27,031 bases of DNA from Burkholderiales bacterium (GTDB taxonomy: Bacteria > Pseudomonadota > Gammaproteobacteria > Burkholderiales > SG8-39): the NCBI GenBank assembly GCA_919902965.1, contig CAKKSJ010000240.1, positions 1 to 27,031 on the forward strand. Reading direction: 5' to 3'. The translations under genes were made by a program, and so were the position numbers. Shown here piece after piece: positions 13,301 to 20,386 of this stretch; position 1 is the first letter of the stretch; every line of letters begins with the position of its first letter. A model generated the notes under the pieces. The model searched no databases and was not told where the DNA came from. It saw nothing but the letters and a program-made list of their open reading frames with translations.

Positions 13301-14766
13301 TCAAACCGGTCGTTCCCTACGCCTTTGCCAAGGCCAAAGGTGTCGTCGTCACCGGTCTGGCTGACGGACTGGCGCAGGTGGCGGTGCGCAGCGGCACCCA
13401 GGCGGGCGCGCTCGCCGAAGTGCGCCGCGCGCTGGGCGTGCCGCTGCAGGCGCGGCGCATCGGCGCCGAGGAGTTCGATGAACTCATTTCGGCCCTCTAC
13501 AATGCGGCCGACGCCGGCGCGGCCGCGCTTGCCGATGACATCGCGCAGGACCTCGATCTGTCGCGCTTGCTGCAGGACATCCCCAGGGTCGAGGATCTTC
13601 TGGAGAGCCAGAACGACGCGCCGCTGATCCGCTTGATCAATGCCTTGTTCACGCAGGCGCTGCGCGACGGGGCATCCGACATCCACATCGAACCGTTCGA
13701 GGCGCGCTCGGTGGTGCGCTTGCGCATCGACGGCACGCTGCGCGATTTGATCGAACCGGCGCGCGCGCTGCACGGGGCGATCGTTTCGCGTATCAAAATT
13801 ATGGCGCAGCTCGACATTGCGGAAAAGCGCCTGCCGCAGGACGGGCGTATCACGCTGCGCGTGGCGGGCAAACCGATCGACGTGCGCGTATCGACGATTC
13901 CGACCGGGCATGGCGAACGCGTGGTGCTGCGCCTGCTCGACAAGCAGGCCGGAAGACTCGACCTCAGCAAGCTCGGCATGGCCGACGCGACGCTCGCCTG
14001 CATGGACAAGCTCATCCGCGAACCGCACGGCATTGTGCTCGTGACCGGACCGACCGGATCGGGCAAGACCACCACGCTCTATGCCTCGCTCTCCAGGCTG
14101 GATCCGAAAGCGCTCAACATCATGACAGTGGAGGATCCGATCGAGTACGACCTCGACGGCATCAGCCAGACGCAAATCAACACGCGCATCGAAATGAGTT
14201 TCGCGCGCGCCCTGCGCACCATTTTGCGCCAGGACCCGGACGTCGTGATGATAGGCGAGATCCGCGATCTGGAGACCGCGCAAATCGCGGTACAGGCGAG
14301 CCTTACCGGCCATCTGGTGTTCGCCACGCTGCACACCAACGATTCGGTGAGCGCAGTCACCCGCCTGGTCGACATGGGCGTGGAACCGTTTCTGCTCGCC
14401 ACCAGCCTGATAGGCGTCGTGGCGCAGCGCTTGGTGCGTCGCCTTTGCCTGGCATGCCGCAAGCCGTACTCCGCCGACGGAACGCAGTTGCAGGCGCTGG
14501 GCTTCGCGCCGCAGGCGGGCAGCTTCTACACGGCACAGGGCTGCCCCGCGTGCAACCACTCCGGTTATCGCGGCCGCACCGGCATTTACGAATTACTCAG
14601 CGTCGACGATGCGCTGCGCCGGCTGGTCCACGATCGTGCATCCGAGCAGGTGCTACGCGAGCACGCGCTCGCGCAGGGCATGCGCTCGTTGCGCGACGAC
14701 GGCATGCGCTGGGCCGCTCAGGGCGCGATCAGCCTTGAAGAGGTGGTGCGCGTGACGCGAGAGTAA
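13297..14766 (+). CDS. gspE: Type II secretion motor ATPase GspE
   Basis: GspE hydrolyses ATP in the cytoplasm to power pseudopilus growth. The start at ATG 13297 overlaps the gspD stop (ATGA) and gives 489 residues; the much longer frame reaching back into gspD is a shadow. An N-terminal domain (about 1-105) binds GspL. The ATPase core has Walker A GPTGSGKTT (251-259), an Asp box VEDPIEY (278-284), Walker B DVVMIGEIRD (315-324) and a His box GHLVFATLHTND (338-349). A four-cysteine zinc motif is intact: C384-x2-C387 and C416-x2-C419. Length is typical for GspE. gspF starts on the last base of its stop codon. Confidence 0.96.
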   Translation: MIKPVVPYAFAKAKGVVVTGLADGLAQVAVRSGTQAGALAEVRRALGVPLQARRIGAEEFDELISALYNAADAGAAALADDIAQDLDLSRLLQDIPRVEDLLESQNDAPLIRLINALFTQALRDGASDIHIEPFEARSVVRLRIDGTLRDLIEPARALHGAIVSRIKIMAQLDIAEKRLPQDGRITLRVAGKPIDVRVSTIPTGHGERVVLRLLDKQAGRLDLSKLGMADATLACMDKLIREPHGIVLVTGPTGSGKTTTLYASLSRLDPKALNIMTVEDPIEYDLDGISQTQINTRIEMSFARALRTILRQDPDVVMIGEIRDLETAQIAVQASLTGHLVFATLHTNDSVSAVTRLVDMGVEPFLLATSLIGVVAQRLVRRLCLACRKPYSADGTQLQALGFAPQAGSFYTAQGCPACNHSGYRGRTGIYELLSVDDALRRLVHDRASEQVLREHALAQGMRSLRDDGMRWAAQGAISLEEVVRVTRE

Positions 14767-15971
14767 TGGAAGCATTCCGCTACGAGGCGCTGGACGCGGC
14801 CGGGCGCACGGTATCGGGCGTGGTGCAGGCCGATACGCCGCGCCAGGCGCGGGCGCAGCTGCGCGCGCAGGGGCTGCTGCCTTCCGCGGTCGATTTGGTG
14901 CGCGCGCGCGAGCGCGCGCTGCAGCCCTGGTCGCGCGGCATCTCCTCGGACGAACTGAGTCTGGTGACCCGCCAGCTGGCGACTTTGCTTGCGTCCGGGC
15001 TGACCATGGAGCAGTCCCTCAGCGCGCTGATCGAGGAAAGCAGCGCGCCGATGACGCGCGAAGTGCTCGGCGGCGTGAAAACCGAAATTACCGCCGGGCT
15101 GTCCCTGGCGGGTGCACTGGGCAGTTACGACAAGAGTTTTCCCGACTTCTATCGCGCGCTGGTGCACGGCGGCGAGGAATCCGGCGCACTGCCTACGGTA
15201 TTGCAGCATCTCGCCGACTATCTCGACGCGCGCCAGGCCTTGAAGCAGAAAACCGGACTCGCGCTGCTCTATCCCATTCTGGTTTCCCTGGTTGCAGTGG
15301 GCATCGTTACCGGCCTGCTGGTGTTCGTCGTGCCGCAGATCGTGCAGGTGTTTCAGCAATCGCGGCAGAGCCTGCCGCTGCTCACGCGCGGCTTGATCGC
15401 GCTGTCGGACTTTCTGCGCGCGGCCTGGCCTTATATCACGGTCGCCGTCATCGGCGCCGTGGTCGCGCTGCGCCTCGCGCTGCGCCGCGATGCGCCGCGG
15501 CGCAGTTGGGACGCGCTGTTGCTGCGCACGCCCTGGCTCGGACCATTGATACGCAGTGTCAATACTTCGCGCTTTGCCAGCACGCTTGCCATCCTGGTGG
15601 GCGGCGGCGTGCCGCTCTTGTCCGCGCTCAATTCAGGCGCGCGCGTCATGACCAACACGGTGATGCGCGAGGCCATCGAAGGCGCGATCCAACGCGTGCG
15701 CGAAGGCGAGAGCCTCGCGCGTGCGCTCGGCGCGACCAAAGTATTTCCCCCGCTGATGGTGCATCTGGTCGCGAGCGGCGAGGTGAGCGGCAAACTGGAG
15801 CAAATGCTGCAGCGCGCCGCACTGCTCGAAACCCAGTCGCTGGAGCGGCGTCTGGCGGTGTTCCTGACCCTGCTCGAGCCGGTCATGATACTGGTGATGG
15901 GCGGCGTGGTGCTGCTGATCGTGCTCGCCATCCTGCTGCCCATTATCGAGATCAATCAGCTGGTGCGTTGA
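14766..15971 (+). CDS. gspF: Type II secretion inner-membrane platform protein GspF
   Basis: GspF is the polytopic platform protein that couples GspE to pseudopilin polymerisation. The 401-residue protein opens MEAFRYEALDAAGRTVSGVVQADTP (read in parts), the usual GspF/PilC start. Two copies of the T2SSF helical domain follow (about residues 65-190 and 268-392), each with the L-T-R-Q-L-A-T-L-L-x-S-G-L or F-A-S-T-L-A-I-L-V-x-G-G-V-P pattern. Membrane helices are near 173-194, 219-241 and 370-395. The ATG overlaps the gspE TAA by one base (TAATG). It closes the gspC-D-E-F block; the next gene starts 37 bases on. Confidence 0.95.
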   Translation: MEAFRYEALDAAGRTVSGVVQADTPRQARAQLRAQGLLPSAVDLVRARERALQPWSRGISSDELSLVTRQLATLLASGLTMEQSLSALIEESSAPMTREVLGGVKTEITAGLSLAGALGSYDKSFPDFYRALVHGGEESGALPTVLQHLADYLDARQALKQKTGLALLYPILVSLVAVGIVTGLLVFVVPQIVQVFQQSRQSLPLLTRGLIALSDFLRAAWPYITVAVIGAVVALRLALRRDAPRRSWDALLLRTPWLGPLIRSVNTSRFASTLAILVGGGVPLLSALNSGARVMTNTVMREAIEGAIQRVREGESLARALGATKVFPPLMVHLVASGEVSGKLEQMLQRAALLETQSLERRLAVFLTLLEPVMILVMGGVVLLIVLAILLPIIEINQLVR

Positions 15972-16008
15972 GTTCGGGCCGCGCCGGTTTCACGACAGGA
16001 AATTAACT

Positions 16009-16266
16009 TTGACCCCGGGTAAATTCGGAATCGCGCTTGGCTTGATCGTTGCGGCAGCGCTAGCAGGCTGTCAGACGACCACATCGGGCGGCGTGGTCGG
16101 CGGCGAGCGCAAACAGCTGTTGTTGGTTTCCTCGCAGGAACTCGATCGCATGGCCTCGCAGAGCTACGCCAAGCTGCTGTCGGAATCGGCCAAGAAGAAC
16201 ACACTGAACCAGGATCAGGCCTTGCTGCGGCGCCTGCGCGCGGTGGCCGGCCGCAGCATCGCGTAG
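16009..16266 (+). pseudogene. Truncated M48-type metallopeptidase lipoprotein (N-terminal stub)
   Basis: A TTG start at 16009, with AGGA at 15997-16000, gives 85 residues. A lipoprotein signal ends in the lipobox LAGC (Cys21). The rest closely follows the N-terminal region of M48 peptidase lipoproteins: TTTSGGVVGGERKQ, a LVSSQELDRMASQSYAKLL helix, then ALLRRLRAVAGRSIA. Full-length homologues continue with a Gln and then the catalytic domain with HEXXH. Here the Gln position is TAG, and no continuation is found in any forward frame before 16450. It is therefore a 5' fragment after deletion, though a short lipoprotein may still be made. It lies 37 bases after gspF, so it could be transcribed with the secretion genes. 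Confidence 0.7.
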
Positions 16267-16320
16267 TCTTAACTTAGCGGATCGGTTTTCCTCGCGAAAG
16301 TTTCCTTGATTATTGTCAAC

Positions 16321-16352
16321 AGGCGACGTCCTGTCGCTGCCTAGAATTTTTT
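16321..16352 (+). terminator. Weak terminator candidate after the gsp block
   Basis: GCGAC (16323-16327) pairs with GTCGC (16333-16337) around a 5-base loop, and six thymines lie at 16347-16352. The stem is short and the T-run is 9 bases away, so this is a weak candidate. TAGAAT at 16342-16347 could equally be a -10 box for the lipoprotein gene that follows. Confidence 0.3.
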
Positions 16353-16455
16353 AACTGTCGGCCCAAAGTGCGCGCAATGCGCTTGCAAGCCTGCGCTGAT
16401 TTGTCGCCGGCATGGCGATTTCGAGTTGTTCAATCCACTGAGTAAGGGACAGACA

Positions 16456-18366
16456 ATGAAAAGCGAATACAAGTTTCATTTGGCACCGGTAGCGATGGCA
16501 GTGGCAGGGGCATTCGCTCTTTATGGCTGCGGCGGCGACAGTGAGGTGGTGCCGGCGGTGACGGCGACGCCTACGGCGACCGTGGTGGCCCCTGTGGTGA
16601 ACTCGCCGCTCAAGGACGTAACGGTGACGCTGAACTGTGCCGACGGCAGCGTCGGCGGCAGCGGCATCGCGGCGGACGGCAGCGTTTCCATCGTCGTTCC
16701 TACCACCTGTGCGGCGCCGTTCACCATGGCGGTGTCGGGCAAAGGCACGATGGCCGGTCCCGATCTGAAATTTGGTACGGATGATGACGAAGCCTATGAC
16801 GCGGCCACGCGCACGACGCTGAAATCGGTGTTCTCTGCCGCCGACCTGGGGCTGGCTGCGGGCGCGGCCTTGACCTCCGGCGCCAGCGTCAACGCGCCTA
16901 CGATAGACTCGCTCACGACCATGGTTGCGGAAAAACTCGCCAAAGCCAATCCCAGTTCCACTGAAATCGACGCGGCGAAGGCTGCGGTGGCCGGCGTGAC
17001 CGGGGTCGCGGTGGCGGATTTGTACAAGAACCCGATGACCAACGGTGACGTGTTCAAGGCTGCGACCCTGATCAATGAAATGGTCGCAAGCGCGATCAAG
17101 GCTGACCCGGCGAAAACGCCGGCAGATCTGATTAAAGCCATGGCTGCTAGCACTACGGCGAAGCTGACCGACACCACCATTGATTCTGCCGCGATGATGG
17201 GGATGAGCGCAGCGAGTGCCGCCATCATGCAGGCGCAGATGGCGAGCATGCAGGCGAAGGCCAGTGCGATGAAGTCGGTGGCCGATGCGGTCTTCGCAAA
17301 CGTTTCGAGCGCCAACGCGTCTGGTCTGACACCCGCAAAAGCCGCTGAAGCCTTGGCGCTGGCGCTGAAGAGCACCACGGACGGAAATTCTGTCGCAACC
17401 CAAATTGCCAAGGCGAAAATGGCCCAGGATGCGATCAAGCAGATGGCGGACCAGATGGATGCCCTGCGCAAGGATACGAGTTTCAACGCCAGCGAACTCG
17501 ATGACAGGATGAAAGCGATGGTCCAGGGCCTGGAAGCGGTGCGTGTCCAGCAGGAATCTGGAATCCAGACGGCGATCGTCGCGGCCGGAGGCGATCCTGC
17601 CAAGATCGCCGATGCCGTCAAGCAGGCGAGTAACGTCATTATGGCGTCCGTGCCCTCGCTGCTTTCCCAGGCCAAGACCGGCAATCTGGCGGATCTGCAG
17701 AAAGAAGGATTCATGAACGCGGCCGCGACGTCGATTGCCGGTGAGATCGGCAAAATCGATTCGGCGAAAATGGCGGCAGCCATCACGGCCGCCGGCGGTG
17801 ATCCGAGCAAGGTCGATTTTGCTGCTCTGGGTCTGAATGCTGAGACCATGGCGGCTACAGCCACGCAAGTCGCGGGCGCCGCGGCCAAGCTGAACCTGAA
17901 ACTGCCGAGCAAACCGGATGATCTGTTCCTCGGCGGCCAGATTGTCGGCATGGTCATCAATCGCGCCACCGAAAAAGCTTATCTGGCCAGCACCAATTTG
18001 CAGGCATGGATCGACGCGATCGGCGCCGCGTTGAATGCGAACCCTGTCGGCTCGCTCAACCCGAATTCCGTAGGCGTTACGCTTGGCGAGTATTTTTTGA
18101 CCAAGCAGCCGGATTTGACGACGGCGCCGCCTGCCGGCCTTACGCTGACCGTAGGCGCTGGTCCGGTATTCAGCGAGGGCGCGGAAAAAACCAGCGCGGA
18201 TACCGCAGCCGCAGCCGCAACACAGCAGCAGGAGGCCGCCGCCGCAGCCGCAGCCGCAGCCGCAGCCGCAGCCGGTCAAGCGCCTAGTGGTAGCACCAGT
18301 TTGCCGCTATGTACCGAATTGCAGTCGGGGCAGCAGCCTGGAGTCAACTGCAGGCCGCACGCCTAG
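16456..18366 (+). CDS. Large alanine-rich lipoprotein of unknown function
   Basis: I do not recognise a named family. The ATG at 16456 has AAGGGA at 16444-16449 and gives 636 residues; an upstream in-frame ATG adds 10 residues that spoil the signal. A lipoprotein signal ends at ALYGC (Cys25), followed by GGDS, so outer-membrane sorting is likely. Residues about 50-115 look like a small beta domain with Cys61 and Cys85 and an acidic GPDLKFGTDDDE loop. Residues 130-560 are Ala/Met/Lys-rich and predicted mostly helical, with two AAGGDP-S/A-K repeats. Near the C-terminus are QQQ, thirteen alanines (594-606) coded by a GCCGCA microsatellite, and a cysteine pair (619, 632). It has its own terminator. 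Sitting next to gspF, it may be cargo of the secretion system; that is inference. Confidence 0.8.
   Translation: MKSEYKFHLAPVAMAVAGAFALYGCGGDSEVVPAVTATPTATVVAPVVNSPLKDVTVTLNCADGSVGGSGIAADGSVSIVVPTTCAAPFTMAVSGKGTMAGPDLKFGTDDDEAYDAATRTTLKSVFSAADLGLAAGAALTSGASVNAPTIDSLTTMVAEKLAKANPSSTEIDAAKAAVAGVTGVAVADLYKNPMTNGDVFKAATLINEMVASAIKADPAKTPADLIKAMAASTTAKLTDTTIDSAAMMGMSAASAAIMQAQMASMQAKASAMKSVADAVFANVSSANASGLTPAKAAEALALALKSTTDGNSVATQIAKAKMAQDAIKQMADQMDALRKDTSFNASELDDRMKAMVQGLEAVRVQQESGIQTAIVAAGGDPAKIADAVKQASNVIMASVPSLLSQAKTGNLADLQKEGFMNAAATSIAGEIGKIDSAKMAAAITAAGGDPSKVDFAALGLNAETMAATATQVAGAAAKLNLKLPSKPDDLFLGGQIVGMVINRATEKAYLASTNLQAWIDAIGAALNANPVGSLNPNSVGVTLGEYFLTKQPDLTTAPPAGLTLTVGAGPVFSEGAEKTSADTAAAAATQQQEAAAAAAAAAAAAAGQAPSGSTSLPLCTELQSGQQPGVNCRPHA
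18205..18273 (+). repeat. In-frame GCAGCC/GCCGCA microsatellite
   Basis: Two tracts code for alanines near the lipoprotein C-terminus. The first is (GCAGCC)2GCA at 18205-18219. The second starts at 18235 with two GCC codons and then has five tandem GCCGCA units (18241-18270) plus GCC. The 6-base unit keeps the frame, so slippage would change linker length without breaking the protein. Confidence 0.85.
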
Positions 18367-18385
18367 CCCGGCGGCGTTTAACAAG

Positions 18386-18412
18386 ACCGCCCTTTCGGGG
18401 GCGGTTTTTTTT
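18386..18412 (+). terminator. Rho-independent terminator of the alanine-rich lipoprotein gene
   Basis: ACCGCCC (18386-18392) and GGGCGGT (18399-18405) form a perfect 7-pair GC-rich stem around TTTCGG. Eight thymines (18405-18412) follow at once. It lies 19 bases after the stop codon. Confidence 0.92.
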
Positions 18413-18468
18413 GGCTGGTGCGCGAGCCGCCGGGAGGGAAAGAAATCCTCGCAGATACTGGTCCGATG

Positions 18469-19131
18469 TCAGCCCAGCACGCGCCTGAGCCAGACGCCGA
18501 TGTCGGCGATTTCCTGCGGGCACACGGAGTGCTCCATGCGGTATTCATGCCATTCGGGTGCATAAGCCTGGCGCAGCAGCAGATCGCGCGACTCCTGCGC
18601 GCGCGCGATGGGAATCATCGGGTCGTGCGTGCCATGCGCCATGAATAGCGGCACGTCGCGATTGGCCGGATGCGCCTCGGCCGCGAGTTTGTCGGCGATC
18701 GGCAGGTAAGTCGAGAGCGCCATCACGCCGGCAAGTCGTTCACCATGGCGTAGACCCGCCTGCAGCGCGATCGCGCCGCCCTGGGAGAAGCCGGCTAACA
18801 CGATTTTGTCCGCAGCGATGCCGCGCGCTTTCTCGCCCGCGAGCAGGGCTTCCACGCTTCGTTGCGATGCGCGCACGCCAGCCTCGTCTTCGCGCCGGAT
18901 GGCGGCATCGCTGATGTCGTACCAGGCGCGCATGACATAGCCGCCGTTGATGCTCACCGGCATCATCGGCGCATGCGGAAAAATATAGCGCACCGCCAGG
19001 GGCAGTTCGATTTCGTCCACCAGGGGCACGAAGTCATTGCCATCGGCGCCGAGGCCGTGCATCCAGATGATACTGGCGCGGGGATGGGGCGCAGTCTCGA
19101 CATCTATGCTTTCCAGCGCTGTTGCGTTCAA
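18469..19131 (-). CDS. Carboxylesterase/phospholipase of the alpha/beta-hydrolase fold
   Basis: This encodes a cytoplasmic serine esterase of the phospholipase/carboxylesterase family (YpfH/EstB type), acting on short acyl esters; the natural substrate is unknown. The start is set at TTG 19129-19131, which overlaps the mog stop by 4 bases and gives 220 residues beginning LNATALESIDVE. Landmarks are the oxyanion strand IIWMHGLGADGNDFVP (about 19-34), the family motif RAWYDI near 70, the nucleophile elbow GFSQGG (Ser near 119), the Asp of HGTHDP near 171 and the His of MEHSVCPQEI near 203. Triad order and length fit the family. It is the last gene of the leftward mog-yjgA set. Confidence 0.88.
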   Translation of the reverse strand: MNATALESIDVETAPHPRASIIWMHGLGADGNDFVPLVDEIELPLAVRYIFPHAPMMPVSINGGYVMRAWYDISDAAIRREDEAGVRASQRSVEALLAGEKARGIAADKIVLAGFSQGGAIALQAGLRHGERLAGVMALSTYLPIADKLAAEAHPANRDVPLFMAHGTHDPMIPIARAQESRDLLLRQAYAPEWHEYRMEHSVCPQEIADIGVWLRRVLG

Positions 19132-19778
19132 GGCGCCTGATCCTTTTTCGGGCGCAGCGCGGATTTGGGGCGGAAGGCCTTGATCACCTCTGCGTGTGTT
19201 TCGATGTACGGTCCGCCGATGAGGTCGATGCAATAGGGCACGGCGGCGAATATGCCCGCTACCAGTTGTTTGCCGTCCTTGTCCTTGAGACCTTCCAGTG
19301 TTTCCCGGATCGATTTGGGCTGCCCCGGCAGATTGATAATGAGGCAGCCGCCGGCGGGAACGCCGGCGGCGCTGCGGTAGCGGATTACTGCGACCTGGCG
19401 CGACAGGATGGCGGTGGGGACGAACTCCAGGCTGATCCTGCGCATTTGTTCGCCGAAGCCGGGCATGAGTTTGTGTGCGACCGCGAGCGTGGCCTCTGGT
19501 GTGACATCGCGCTTTGCCGGGCCGGTGCCGCCGGTCGTGAGCACGAGATGGCAGCCTGCATGATCGACGAGTTCAATGATCGCTGTTTCGATCAGAGGCT
19601 GCTCGTCCGGGATCAGGCGTGTTTCCACGCGCCAGGTCGGGCCGGCGATGGCTTTGCCGAACCAGTCCTGCAGCGCAGGTATGCCCTCGTCCCGGTAGAC
19701 ACCGGCCGAGGCACGGTCGCTGATGGAAATCAGGCCGATCAGAAGTGTGTCGCTGTCGTTTTGCATAGATTCAGCCAT
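19128..19778 (-). CDS. mog: Molybdopterin adenylyltransferase (Mog/MogA)
   Basis: Mog activates molybdopterin by adenylation before molybdate insertion in cofactor synthesis, in the cytoplasm. The 216-residue protein shows IGLISISDRASAGVYRDEGIP (about residues 14-34, read in parts) and the MPT-binding LVLTTGGTGPAKRDVTPEAT (about 78-97). It continues with SLEFVPTAILSRQVAVIRY and the LIINLPGQPKSIRETL block (about 144-161), all typical of MogA over MoaB. The first ATG was chosen because AAGGAG lies 10 bases upstream; a second ATG four codons on is possible. It overlaps the end of yjgA by 8 bases and the esterase start by 4. Confidence 0.93.
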   Translation of the reverse strand: MAESMQNDSDTLLIGLISISDRASAGVYRDEGIPALQDWFGKAIAGPTWRVETRLIPDEQPLIETAIIELVDHAGCHLVLTTGGTGPAKRDVTPEATLAVAHKLMPGFGEQMRRISLEFVPTAILSRQVAVIRYRSAAGVPAGGCLIINLPGQPKSIRETLEGLKDKDGKQLVAGIFAAVPYCIDLIGGPYIETHAEVIKAFRPKSALRPKKDQAP

Positions 19779-20271
19779 CGGCTGCCGGCTCCTTGGTAGT
19801 CATTTCGCGCAGTACCCGGAACAGTTCGCGGAAACTCCTGGGCGGCAGCGCGGCGGCTTGTTCGCGCCGCGCGTTGCGGATCAGGGTGCGCAGTTGCTGG
19901 CTGTCCGCACCCGGGTATTCGCCCAAGAAGCGCGCCAGTGCTGGATCTCCGGCCATCAGCTCGTCGCGCCAGCGCTCCAGTGTATGCAGCTGCGCAGTGT
20001 GCTCGCGCCCCTGTCCTTTCCATTCCTCCAGCCTGTCGCGTATCGGCGCGGCGTCGATGTCGCGCATCAGGCGGCCTATGTATTGCATCTGTCGCCGCTT
20101 CGCTTCGTGCTTGCTGAGACGCCTGGCTTCCTGCACGGCGGCGAGCAGGGTTTCGGGCAGGCGCATGGTCTCAAGCTGCTGTTCGTTCAGCGCCACCAAC
20201 TCCGCGCCCAGGTCTTGCAGGGCCAGCATGTCTTTTTTCCTGCGCGTTTTGCTGGTCGGTTCGTCTTGCAT
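19771..20271 (-). CDS. yjgA: Ribosome-associated protein YjgA/DarP (DUF615)
   Basis: YjgA (DarP) binds late 50S ribosomal precursors and helps peptidyl-transferase centre maturation in E. coli. The 166-residue, highly charged, helical protein carries SKTRRKKDMLALQDLGAELVALNEQQL (about residues 7-33, read in parts), the LSKHEAKRRQMQYIGRLMRD block (about 52-71), and RERQAAAL-PPRSFRELFR-like C-terminal residues (RREQAAALPPRSFREL, about 135-150). These are the family hallmarks. It heads the leftward yjgA-mog-esterase set and diverges from pmbA, an arrangement common in betaproteobacteria. No strong Shine-Dalgarno box is visible before the ATG. Confidence 0.93.
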   Translation of the reverse strand: MQDEPTSKTRRKKDMLALQDLGAELVALNEQQLETMRLPETLLAAVQEARRLSKHEAKRRQMQYIGRLMRDIDAAPIRDRLEEWKGQGREHTAQLHTLERWRDELMAGDPALARFLGEYPGADSQQLRTLIRNARREQAAALPPRSFRELFRVLREMTTKEPAADG

Positions 20272-20386
20272 GGGGCCGGGTGTGGAAGGTTCGACCTGCT
20301 ATGATAATGGTTTTTGGCTTGGGCATAAGGTGCTTCGCGCTCTGGCCCCCTCTTAAACTTCGTCTCGCGGAATACACGCCAACTCA

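Noticed and set aside
13171..14559. A 462-codon minus-strand frame opposite gspE
   Set aside because: Arg/Gln/His-rich shadow of the GspE ATPase codons.
18205..18273. GCAGCC repeats as a CRISPR or protein-binding array
   Set aside because: The units are six bases, have no spacers and encode alanines in frame; it is a coding microsatellite.
16351..18279. A 642-codon open frame on the minus strand opposite the alanine-rich lipoprotein
   Set aside because: Its product is a Gly/Arg/His-rich antisense reading of Ala and Lys codons, with no signal or domain. The plus-strand gene has a lipobox, ribosome site and terminator.
19132..19233. N-terminal extension of the carboxylesterase
   Set aside because: It reads through the end of mog in another frame. 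The TTG at 19131 overlapping the mog stop gives a normal-length esterase.
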